From Colocasia esculenta (taxonomy: Eukaryota; Streptophyta; Magnoliopsida; Alismatales; Araceae), in the NCBI GenBank assembly GCA_014218235.1, contig CM024758.1, positions 70,566,206 to 70,630,205 on the forward strand: a stretch of DNA of 64,000 nt, written 5' to 3'. Positions 11,302 through 21,194 of this stretch are shown piece by piece; the stretch's first letter is position 1; every line of letters starts with the position of its first letter. The position numbers were made by a program, and so were the translations under genes. The notes under the pieces are model-generated. The model had not been told where the DNA came from. It searched no databases and saw only the letters and a program-made list of their open reading frames with translations.

Positions 11302-12686
11302 GAGGAAGAATATCCATAAGAGAAACCTACTGCAGCCTTCGCCTTGGAACGAGTCCTGGCGCCAACCTTCTCATAAGCACCATCCTTGTTATGCATAGCT
11401 GGATTAGGCATGAAAATATTTTCATTATTAGCCAATATAGAAGCCATTAGAAGGGAAGTCTCTGGCGGTCTCAGATTGGAAATAACAGATTTAGAAAGCA
11501 TGCCTTCTTCTTCTCTGGCTGGAGCCATCACCAGAAGATCCCTGGCATCGCCCCTCGGCTGCAACAGCCTTAACAGTAAAAGCTTCAGAATCAGATCCAT
11601 GCAAGCGTTGCACTGTAGTAATCCCCTGCATCTCATGCAACGTGGAGTGAAGCTGGGCATCCTCTTCATGAACCCCCTGTGTCCGAGAAACCAAAAGGTC
11701 ATGTTCAGGGGCATTGAACTCAGATGAAGGACCGTCTATCGCTTTCTTGGGAGAGTCTCCCTCCATCAAAGGAGCAAAGTTGTTACCCAACACCGGGGCA
11801 ATGGGATCATCTCGAACCTCCTTCTGCCGCCAAGATCTTTTCAAAATAACTGGATCACCTTGAACCTTTTCATGAACAACCGTCTTCTTCTGAGGGACTA
11901 CTATAACCTCAGCATTCTTATTCTTCTTGTTGCACTCCGACTCTGCATGCCCCAACTTATGGCAGAAACCACACACCACTGGTATTCTGTAGTAGTTAAT
12001 CTTTTGCCAGAAACCATCTGACCCACAACCTATCCATATCCTTCCCGGTCTGGACTTTGCGATGTCCAATTCCATACAAACAAAAGCCTCATGGGTCTGA
12101 GTAAGAGCCAAGGTTGGCTCATGAATTCTAAGAACTTGACCCAGATTCCCTGCAATAGATTTTAATAAATCTTCATAGTAGTAGTTAATAGGAAGCATAG
12201 GAAAACCCACCCAGATTGGCATGACAGTAGGATCATCATTGAAGTTGAACTGCGTGTCCCACTTAAAAATCGGTATAACAAGCCTTTGATATATAAACTC
12301 CTCCTCAAAATAACCTTCAAATAATCCTCCTCCACCTCAAAATGCAAGATAAGATATATATGGTTGAGAACACTAATAATAAAGTCATTCTTGAGAACCA
12401 GCCTTTGAGACAAGCAGCTTTTAAGTTCAGGGATGGAACTTCGGCCATAAGCACATCTAACAATAACAGCCAAGTTAAAGGTCTTGAGGGATTTACCAAC
12501 CTCTTCCCATGAGAAGAACACCGCCGACTCCCCAGAGTCAGTAAAACCTGGAGGTTTGATACCTATATTCACTGGAGGAGGCGGCTTGGTATCAGCTATT
12601 ATCTGTGCATAGGAACGCCGCCCCGAAGAAGATGCACCCTCTGCTAAGCCCTGGGTTGGCTCCCCAACCGCTGCCGGAGACGCCAT
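11298..12686 (-). pseudogene. LINE ORF1: DUF4283 and zf-CCHC_4 protein
   Basis: ORF1 of plant L1 elements encodes an RNA-binding protein. It starts at ATG 12686 (MASPAAVGEPTQG) with a short low-complexity leader. A DUF4283 region follows (FFSWEEVGKSLKTFNLAVI, then after a frameshift near 12230-12300 MPIWVGFPMLPINYYYEDLL). Next comes a zinc knuckle CGFCHKLGHAESEC that fits C-x2-C-x4-H-x4-C. The C-terminal third is poorly conserved. Another frameshift near 11500-11600 leads to a frame ending in TGA at 11298. The knuckle is intact, but the gene needs at least two frame changes to be read. Confidence 0.85.
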
Positions 12687-12840
12687 AGCTTGCGCTCCAA
12701 CAGACCCCTGCAGATGATCTCCGCCGGCCCTAGGCCGGCGCCCCAGCAGGCACAGAAGCCAGAAAACCCCAGAGCCTCTCTATCTAGAAATCTAGAGAGA
12801 GAGAGAGTCATAGAAGTCCCACGTATGTTATCTCCAGAGG
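12687..12840 (-). other. LINE 5' UTR and insertion flank
   Basis: These 154 bp upstream of LINE ORF1 contain a pyrimidine-rich (CT)n stretch on the minus strand (12790-12812) and CCGGCCCTAGGCCGGCG, a GC palindrome at 12722-12738. The exact LINE 5' end is not visible. The last five bases (AGAGG) are the target duplication of Gypsy-1. Confidence 0.6.
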
Positions 12841-14210
12841 TGTCACGCCCTGATATTTAGCAGCGGAATAAATACCGGGGGACGTGATCGATACAAACAG
12901 ACGTATCACAGTTGAGTAACGCAGAGTAACAATTACATATAACCACACATTTCAGGTCATAATAACATCATCAAAGGTACTCTTTATTCCATTTCAATCC
13001 ACTAGTTGCAACCTTACATAAGAAAGAACTCACTGAAAAGAGTTCATTATTCAAATGAAAATGTTTCTCTAATACATCGACTACTCATATGTCTATTTCT
13101 AAACTGTCAACTATTCATATGACAGGTGCTCATCACTCTTGCCCTGCCCCATCCGACTCCTCTGGTTCCTCATCACTACCTGAAAAGGACAGGATGATAG
13201 GGGTGAGCAAACTAGCTCAGTAGGATTTACATCTCAATATTGTGCGGACACTAATATACATGATTAACATTTTAAATAGGCAGATATGCGCATGACTATG
13301 ATGACAATGCATGCTTTTCTAACAAGTTGAACAGAGGAATAGAACGGATGACAGATAAAATCAAATATCGAATTGCATATACAATGGACATATATTTCAA
13401 GAGTAGAATCATATCAAAAGAGATTGGCCATATTCAACAGATCTCATGTGTTCACATGAACAGACATATCATATCATGTCAAGTCAAACTTATCGTATCA
13501 AACAAAGGCACATTTTCACAATCATGCTTGTTTGTTTGTGCTATGCCAAGCACCAAGAGTCCATACTCCCGCGGTTAACAAGTACGTTTGGGCTCTCATC
13601 CCCAGGACCAGACAGGGCCCCTATTGCACAGGCATTGGATCAAATTTGGACCGGAGTCCCACGTTGTGCCGAACAAACATATTCATATTATGGCCACAGA
13701 GTTCCAATGACAAGCTCATAGTAAAACAAACATGAACATTCATAGAGTCAAGGTATGACAAATAGCTCAAGAGAACAAGGCAGGATAACGACGTATCTTA
13801 TGTTTCATAATTCATTAATGTCTTGACATGAGGATGTTTCAAAAGACAGATCATATACAGAACATGTGCTCTCAATTTCCCAAGAAGGGTGTGCCTATCT
13901 ATGCAAAAGTGTAAGTGATGAGTCACGGATCTTTCCTAGCATGTATACATATGACAAATAATTAATTGAACACCGGAAATCATGTAACTATTGGAACCCA
14001 TATGCAAATCAGACCTTAACACCACTAACAAGTCCATACTAACATGTATTCATCCCCACATTCATATCATATTCTTATCTTATCAATTGACAATAAGCAA
14101 GATCACAAGATAATCTAATGAACATAAGGCAATCAAAATTACACATTAGAATCATATTCGTATCATTACCATTTTCTTCAATGGGTTGATTTATTTTAGG
14201 TCCATGCATA

Positions 14211-14220
14211 CTATATAACA
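14211..14220 (-). promoter_or_regulatory. candidate TATA box, left Gypsy-1 LTR
   Basis: Minus-strand TGTTATATAG lies about 70 bp downstream, in sense, of the end of the palindrome array. The same sequence is present in the right LTR at 19022-19030. Confidence 0.55.
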
Positions 14221-14287
14221 TCATGCATATGCTTGTAGATATCATGAACTGATCAGACCCAAAAATATGCAAAATCTTGTAAGGGTA

Positions 14288-14672
14288 GTGTCGACACACC
14301 CCTGACTGGTGTCGACACAATGCCTCAAACACAAGGCAAAATAATGCAAAACTGGCCAACTAGTGTCGACACAGGTTCAGGTAGTGTCGACATAGTGCTT
14401 CAAATACAAGGCAAAAAGGTCAAGTACTGTCGACACAGGATCAGGTAATATCGACATAGTGCTTCAAATACAAGGCAAAAAGTCAAGTAGTGTCGACACA
14501 GGATCAGGTAGTGTCGACACTAGTGACAGCTCCGAGAACCACCTTCTGGCCAAGCTGTGACAGTGTGTCGACACTAGCCCAAGTAGTGTCGACACTAGAG
14601 GCCTTCCCAGAACACCTTCTGGGCTGTTTTGGAACAGTGTGTCGACACTAGCCCATGAGTGTCTACACTAGT
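14288..14672. repeat. GTGTCGACAC array, left Gypsy-1 LTR
   Basis: Twelve sites, ten with an intact GTCGAC core; the decayed ones read ATATCGACAT and GTGTCTACAC. The spacers contain repeated CTTCAAATACAAGGCAAAAAG and CCCAGAACACCTTCTGGG, itself a hairpin. Order and spacers match the array in the copia LTR at 3125-3454. Confidence 0.95.
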
Positions 14673-14716
14673 GCCCTTCCAGAATAAAACTTATAAGTCA
14701 TGGGAACCCGAAAACA

Positions 14717-15085
14717 CATCTCATGCAGCGATTCACTTCCAACTCTTATAACTCTCTAACGAATGACATTTGGACAAAATGTTCAACACAAAGATGAAGA
14801 GACAACTAGTGGAAGAACTTTATGTAAGGGTTTGCTCTAATTCGGTCTCTAATACTGAGAAAACATATGAAGAACAAAAAGTCAAGTGTAGCCCGAAATC
14901 GTAGTATCATGCAGTGACTCTCTTACGATGCTTATAACTCTCTAACAAAAGACTGTTGGACAAAATGTCCAACATAAAAGATGCTCGCGACTTCAAGTAG
15001 AAGAATGTTCGTGAAGGAAGTTGAGTCTAATTCAGTGTCAAATCGCGTGCACAATAAGAAGAACAGGAAAAGCCCTAACTGTATG
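14717..15085. repeat. degenerate tandem duplication (about 185 bp) in Gypsy-1 LTR
   Basis: Two diverged units share CATGCAG(C/T)GA(T/C)TC, CTTATAACTCTCTAAC, GGACAAAATGT(T/C)CAACA, TCTAATTC(G/A)GT and AAGAAGAACA-type stretches in the same order. The right LTR has the matching pair at about 19528-19895. Confidence 0.7.
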
Positions 15086-15639
15086 AGACTTCGGAAAAAC
15101 TACGAATACACAACGTATACTCCATGAAAACTAGTCAACCAAGTGTAAATGATCCTAGACTCAAAGAACTACATGATGGTGTTGGTTTCTTTAATCTTGG
15201 CCCGAGAACACCTACCTTTTTGAAGATCTAAGACCAGTCGACGTTTTGGACGCAGCAGAGATGAAGGGGATGAAGCTCCGGTTCCTAGCCTTTCTCCTTC
15301 TCCTCTGAAGCTCTAGCCTGCCTCCAAACGACCCCAACTCATTGTTAAACCTTCCCCAAGAGTTTAGGGATGAGTTCTTATAGTTTTAGGATGTAGTTAA
15401 GAGTCCTAACGAGACTAGGAATGGGCTACGAGCTCTGTTTCCTAGTTTCCAGAAATATGGGATTCTCTCACCCAAGGAGGTAGCAAAGGTTTAGGAAACC
15501 ACCTCTTAGAGTTGGGTTCGGTTTTGGCTTACCTTACATGACTATCACCCATCTTTTAACCCTATATTGCCCTCTCTAATTATTGCATAATTACATACAC
15601 GAATTTTTGGGTATTTTCTTGTCCCAGATTTTTATCTTT

Positions 15640-16345
15640 GGGCCAAAAGTACTCCATTGGCCCAATCTTGTGAATGGGTTATTATACATGATGTTGCAAG
15701 TCTCTCGAACATTTTTATTTAATTTATGGTTGGGTTATTTTTCCGTGTTAACAATTTTCCGACTTAGTTTCCTAATTCGGGTAACTTGGTCACGTGTGAC
15801 ATACACTTGGCCAATCGGATTTTTCGTTGCACAAATTCCTTCGTGGAACGCTTAGGGATAATATTTGCGGTTGGTTTATAATTTTTACGGAATTTTCCGA
15901 TGTGTTTTCTCACGTACGATAGTGGTACGTAAGTCTATCATTCCGATAATACGGAAGTTATTTATTTACTAATTTCATACTTGGATTTGTTCATGGGTCA
16001 TAAGTTGTCCATTGGTCCAATTTATTTATGAACTATCCCCACATATTGTTTGGAGTCTACCCATCATTTTACTTTGTTCATGATCATATTTTACACATGA
16101 TAATGGATTTCCAACTTATTCACTGATTACGATACTCAGCCGCAAAATGCCTTAAACTTGGACCATCCGATTTTCCTTTGCATGAATTTCTCTGTGGGTC
16201 ATTAGGGAGTATTATTTAGAGTTGAACTATGATTTTATGAAATTTTCTAATGGGTTTTTGTATGTATGATAATGACACGTGCATTTTTGCTATTTCACAA
16301 ATATTGATTTTTATCGTTTTCGATTTATTTCTAATTTTTCAATTA
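15640..16345. repeat. degenerate tandem duplication (about 355 bp) in Gypsy-1 LTR
   Basis: Unit one begins GGGCCAAAAGTACTCCATTGG (near 15640) and unit two GGGTCATAAGTTGTCCATTGG (near 15995). Later landmarks repeat as well (ACTTGG(C/A)CAATCGG against ACTTGGACCATCCG; a 'gcttagggataatattt' against 'cattagggagtattatt' pair). It is present in both LTRs. Confidence 0.7.
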
Positions 16346-16363
16346 CCGAATTTGGGTTGTACA

Positions 16364-16375
16364 TCCTCCCCCACA
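16364..16375 (-). promoter_or_regulatory. Gypsy-1 polypurine tract
   Basis: On minus, GTGGGGGAGGA ends exactly at the LTR start TGTACAACCC. Just upstream, AATTTGGGGACCAAATTTTT resembles the end of chromovirus pol. Confidence 0.8.
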
Positions 16376-16559
16376 TAAAAAAATTTGGTCCCCAAATTCA
16401 CCTGTGTTTACGGGCTGGACTTACAGGGAATCAAATTGTGGATTGCTAATAATATAATGATTGATTGGTGATGTAACTTCAGGTCAAATAAAGTGAGTTA
16501 GAAGGAATCCCTCTCTCATACCTCCTTCTTTGGTTTGTTCTGCCATTTATTCCTGAGCT

Positions 16560-16960
16560 TGATTTCTCGTTAGGGCATCCTTAACCTTGTGGTCTTGGCT
16601 GCCACAACAGAAACACTTGCCTTGAAATTTCTAGCACTCCTCAGACCGATGATTTCTTCTGTTGCAATGCTGGCATCTTTCTGCAGGAGCGTAAACTAGT
16701 TTCTTATTGCACTTCTTTCACTTCTTCTCTTGTGCGATCTATTACTGTTGTTGGGCCGTTTCTCTCTGGCTATAGGTTTAGAGTTTCCTGTGGTTGTAAT
16801 CTGTTCTTTCTTATTAGTTTCGCCAATCCTTGGTAATCCTTAGACATTTCCTTTCCATTTGTATCTCCCTTAGCCATTATTATGGTATCCTCTAATAGTT
16901 GAGCAGCTTGTCGGAGTGCTTTCGTAAATCTTTGGACCGATCTCTGTCCTCCATTGATGG
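16560..16960 (-). pseudogene. Gypsy-1 gag remnant with degenerate zinc knuckle
   Basis: Minus-strand reading near 16950-16900 gives a gag-like FTKALRQAAQLLEDT. Near 16610-16570 it gives CFCCGSQDHKVKDA, a CCHC knuckle in which the last Cys is lost. Several stops occur. It lies downstream of the pol fragment in the element's sense, the reverse of normal gag-pol order. Confidence 0.65.
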
Positions 16961-17129
16961 TATAGGTATATCCTTCATTGCTGTATATTTAAGTTCCTTC
17001 AAAAATAAATTATCACCCTGTTAGTCTTCTTTACTCCTTGTTGATGCCTTGTAACTTATAATATTTAGTTATTATAAAATTTTGGACTAAGCCCAAGTTT
17101 CTACCCAATCTCACCAGGTAGGTATAGAG

Positions 17130-17640
17130 TTCTTGATAGTCAACTGTTTAGTTGTCTGTAATCTATACACAGCCTCATCGACCCATCTTTCTTCTTGACG
17201 AAGAGGACAGGTGCACCCCAAGGCGATGTACTTGGTCGATGAAACCCTTCTCTAACAGTTCCAGCAGTTGCTCTTTTAATTCCTTCAGTTCTGCGGGGGA
17301 CATTCTCTATGGTGCCCTAGATACTGGTGCTGCTCCAGGGACCAACTCGATGGTAAAATCGACCTCTCGCTCAGGAGGAATTCCTGGCAAGTCTTCGGGA
17401 AAACGTCAGCGTATTTTCTGACAACATGGGTGTCCTCAACTTTGACTTCCTTCTTTGTGATGACAACAGTGGCAAGAAAGGTCATACAACCTTTCCCATC
17501 AGCCTTTTGACTCGAAGTGCAGAGATAAGTGACGATCTCCTGCGGTTTCTATCCCCTGGTTCTACCCAAGCTCACATTAGGTACGACAGATTTTGACTCG
17601 TGTGATCTAGTTTCATTCTATGTTCCTATTCCCTTGGACC
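17130..17640 (-). pseudogene. Gypsy-1 pol remnant (end of protease to first RT motifs)
   Basis: Minus-strand fragments read GCMTFLATVV, VVRKYADVFP and then, after a frameshift, the RT N-terminus STSPWGAPVLFVKKKDGSMR followed by LCIDYRQLN. This matches the chromovirus protease-RT linker and RT motif 1. The catalytic RT motifs, RNase H and integrase are absent. It begins right after the PBS. Confidence 0.8.
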
Positions 17641-17650
17641 CTAAGGTTTA

Positions 17651-17663
17651 GGGCTGATACCAA
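17651..17663 (-). promoter_or_regulatory. Gypsy-1 primer-binding site (initiator Met tRNA type)
   Basis: On minus, TTGGTATCAGCCC follows the LTR end GGGGCGTGACA after one base. It agrees with the tRNA-iMet PBS TGGTATCAGAGC over the first nine bases. Confidence 0.85.
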
Positions 17664-19021
17664 CTGTCACGCCCCGATATTTAGCAGCAGAATAAATACT
17701 GGGGGACGTGATCGATACAAACAGACGTATCACAGTTGAGTAACGCAGAGTAACAATTACATATAACCACACATTTCAGGTCATAATAACATCATCCAAG
17801 GTACTCTTTATCCATTTCAATCCACTAGTTGCAACCTTACATAAGAAAGAACTCACTGAAAAGAGTTCATTATTCAAATGAAAATGTTTCTCTAATACAT
17901 CGACTACTCTATGTCTATTTCTAAACTGTCACTATTCATATGACGGTGCTCATCACTCTTGCCCTGCCCCATCCGACTCCTCTGTTCCTCATCACTACTT
18001 GAAAAGGGCAGGATGATCGGGGTGAGCGAACTAGCTCAGTAGGATTTACATCTCAATATTGTGCAGGCACTATATACATGATTAACATTTTTAATAGGCA
18101 GATATGCGCATGACTATGATGACAATTCATGCTTTTCTAACAAGTTGAACAGAGGAATAGAATGGATGACAGATCAAATCAAATATCGAATTGCATAAAC
18201 AATGGATAGATATTTCAAGAGTAGAATCAATCTCAAAAGAGATTGGCCAAATTCAACAAATCTCAGTGTTCACATGAACAGACGTATCATATCATGTCAA
18301 GTCAAACTTATCGTATCAAACAAGGCACATTTTCACAATCTTGCTTGTTTGTTTGTGCTATGCCAAGCACCAAGAGTCCATACTCCCGCAGTTAACAAGT
18401 ACGTTGGGGCGCTCCTCCCCAGGACCAGACAGGCCCCTATTGCATAGGCATTGGATCAAATTTGGACCGGAGTCCCACGTTGTGCCGAACAAACATATTC
18501 ATATTATGGCCACAGAGTTCCAATGACAAGCTCATAGTAAAACAAACATGAACATTCATAGAGTCAAGGTATGACAAATAGCTCAAGAGAACAAGGCAGG
18601 ATAACGACGTATCTTATGTTTCATAATTCATTAATGTCTTGACATGAGGATGTTTCAAAAGACAGATCATATACAACATGTGCTCTCAATTTCCCAAGAA
18701 GGGTGTGCCTATTCGTGCAAAAGTGTAAGTGATGAGTCACGGATCTTTCCTACATGTATGCATATGACAAATAATTATTTAACACCGGAAAGCATGTAAC
18801 TATTGGAACTCATATGCAAATCATGACCTTAACAACACTAACAAGTCCATACTAACATGTATTCATCCCCACACATATCATATCTTATCTTATCAATTGA
18901 CAATAAGCAAGATCACAAGATAATCCATTGAACATAAGGACAATCAAAATTACACATTAGAATCATATTCGTATCATTACCATTTTCTTCAATGGGTTGA
19001 TTTATTTTAGGTCCATGCATA

Positions 19022-19030
19022 CTATATAAC
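19022..19030 (-). promoter_or_regulatory. candidate TATA box, right Gypsy-1 LTR
   Basis: Minus-strand GTTATATAG, about 70 bp downstream of the array in sense, identical to the left LTR. Confidence 0.55.
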
Positions 19031-19098
19031 ATCATGCATATGCTTGTAGATATCATGAAATGATCAGACCTAAAAATATGCAAAATCTTGTAAGGGTA

Positions 19099-19484
19099 GT
19101 GTCGACACACCCCTGACTGGTGTCGACACAATGCCTCAAACACAAGGCAAAATAATGCAAAACTGGCCAAGTAGTGTCGACACAGGTTCAGGTTGTGTCG
19201 ACACAGTGCTTCAAATACAAGGTAAAAAGGTCAAGTACTGTCGACACAGGATCAGGTAGTGTCGACACAGTGCTTCAAATACAAGGTAAAAAGGTCAAGT
19301 AGTGTCGACACAGGATCAGGTAGTGTCGACACTAGTGACAGCTCCGAGAACACCTTCTGGCCAAGCTGGGACAGTGTGTCGACACTAGCCCAAGTAGTGT
19401 CGACACTAGAGGCCTTCCCAGAACACCTTCTGGGCTGTTTTGGGACAGTGTGTCGACACTAGCCCATGTAGTGTCGACACTAGT
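19099..19484. repeat. GTGTCGACAC array, right Gypsy-1 LTR
   Basis: Twelve sites, all with an intact GTCGAC core. The left LTR has lost two of these cores, so the ancestral array had twelve. Confidence 0.95.
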
Positions 19485-21194
19485 GCCCTTCCAAAACAAA
19501 ACTTATAAGTCATGTGGAACACGAAAACACATCTCATGCAGCGATTCACTTACAACTCTTATAACTCTCTAACGAATGACATTTGGACAACACGTTCAAC
19601 ACAAAAGATGAAGAGGACAACTAGTGAAAGAACTTGTATGTTTAGAGTTTGATATAATTCGGTCTCGAATCCCGAGAAAACATATGAAGAACAAAAAGTC
19701 AAGTGTAGCCCGAAATCGTAGTATCATGCAGTGACTCTCTTACGAAGCTTATAACTCTCTAATAAAGACTTTTGGATAAAACGTCCAACATTAAAGATGA
19801 TAATGACTTCAATTATAAGAACGTTCGTGAAGGAAGTTGAGTCTAATTCAGTGTCAAATCGCGTGCACAATAAGAAGAACGGGAAAAGCCCTAACTGTGC
19901 GAGACTTCGGAAAACTATGAATACACAATGTATACTCCATGAAAACTAGTCAAACCAAGTGTAAATGATCCTAGACTCAAAGAACTACATGATGGTGTTG
20001 GTTTCTTTAATCTTGGCCCGAGAACACCTACCTTTATGAAGATCTAAGACAAGTCGACGTTTTGGACGCAGCAGAGGATGAAGGGGATGAAGCTCCGGGT
20101 TCCTAGCCTTTCTCCTTCTCCTCTGAAGCTCTAGCCTGCCTCCAAACGACCCCAACTCGTTGTTAAACCTTCCCCAAGAGTTTAGGGACGAGTTCTTATA
20201 GTTTTAGGATGTAGTTAAGAGTCCTAACGAGACTAGGAAAGGGGCTACGAGCTCTGTTTCCTAGTTTCCAGGAAATCTGTGATTCTCTCACCCAAAGGAG
20301 GTAGCAATGGTTTAGGAAACCACCTCTTAGAGTTGGGTTCGGTTTTGGCTTACCTTACATGACTAATCACCCATCTTTTAACCCTATATGCCCTCTCTAA
20401 TTATTGCATAATTACATACACAATTTCTGGGTATTTTCTTGTCCCAGATTTTTATCCTTGGGCCAAAAGTACTCCATTGGCCCAATCTTGTTAATGGGTT
20501 ATTAATACATGATGTTGCAAGTCTCTCCAACATGTTTATTTAATTTATGGTCGGGTTATTTTTCTGTGTTAACAATTTTCCGACTTAGTTTCCTAATTCG
20601 GGTAACTTGGTCACGTGTGACATACACTTGGCCAATCGGATTTTTTGTTGCACGAATTCCTTCGTGGAACGCTTAGGGATAATATTTGCGGTTGGTTTAT
20701 AATTGTTACGGAATTTTCCAATGTGTTTTCTCACGTACGATAGTGGTACGTAAGTTCTATCATTCCGATAATACGGAAGTTATTTATTTACTAATTTCAT
20801 ACTTGGATTTGTTCATAGGTCATAAGTTGTCCATTGGTCCAATTTATTTTATGAACTATCCCCACATATTGTTTGGAGTCTACCCATTATTTACTTTGGT
20901 TCATGATCATATTTTATACACATGATAATGGATTTCCAACTTATTCCTTGATTACGATACTCAGCCGCAAAACGCCTTAAACTTGGACCATCCGATTTTC
21001 TTTTGCATGAATTATCTGTGGGTCATTAGGGAGTATTATTAGAGTTGAACTATGATTTTTATGAAATTTTCTAATGGGTTTTGTATGTATGATAATGACA
21101 CGTGCATTTTTTCTATTTCACAAATATTGATTTTTATCATTTTCGATTTATTTCTAATTTTCTAATTACCGAATTTCCGGGGTGTTACAAGAGG

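Larger units (their letters stand above)
4561..12840 (-). mobile_element. L1-type LINE with RNase H, split and truncated
   Basis: A minus-strand non-LTR retrotransposon reads from a 5' UTR (about 12840-12687) through ORF1 (DUF4283 plus CCHC knuckle), endonuclease, reverse transcriptase, zf-RVT and the beginning of RNase H. It is interrupted by a solo LTR (5429-8440) and cut by Copia-A at 4560, so the RNase H C-terminus, 3' UTR and poly(A) are outside the window. About 5.3 kb of LINE sequence is present. Its 5' end lies at or close to the Gypsy-1 insertion point. Beyond Gypsy-1 the flank is the Copia-B env region, so the LINE appears to have landed in Copia-B. Confidence 0.85.
12841..16363 (-). 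repeat. Gypsy-1 LTR, left copy (3' LTR)
   Basis: On plus it runs from TGTCACGCCC to GGGTTGTACA; on minus it starts TGTACAACCC after the PPT. It contains the GTGTCGACAC array, a TATA box just downstream in sense, and two ancient tandem duplications at 14717-15085 and 15640-16345. ORFs within it are short and not shared with known proteins. Confidence 0.93.
12841..21189 (-). mobile_element. Gypsy-1: LTR element with 3.5-kb LTRs and a 1.3-kb interior
   Basis: This is a complete insertion flanked by perfect 5-bp duplications AGAGG (12836-12840 and 21190-21194). The LTRs are 12841-16363 and 17665-21189, nearly identical apart from scattered substitutions and 1-3 base indels, so the insertion is recent compared with its neighbours. 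Orientation is minus: the PBS lies beside the right LTR and the PPT beside the left LTR, and the pol remnant reads on minus. The interior is only 1.3 kb and carries gypsy fragments in the wrong order, so the element must have been moved by proteins supplied by a relative. Confidence 0.93.
17665..21189 (-). repeat. Gypsy-1 LTR, right copy (5' LTR)
   Basis: On plus it runs from TGTCACGCCCCG to GGGGTGTTACA; on minus it begins TGTAACACCCCGG, the common start of chromovirus LTRs. It aligns with the left copy along its whole length. Confidence 0.93.

Noticed and set aside
14288..14672. CRISPR-like regular repeats
   Set aside because: Repeat units are 10-bp palindromes with irregular, related spacers inside a plant LTR. 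No cas genes; this is a retroelement array.
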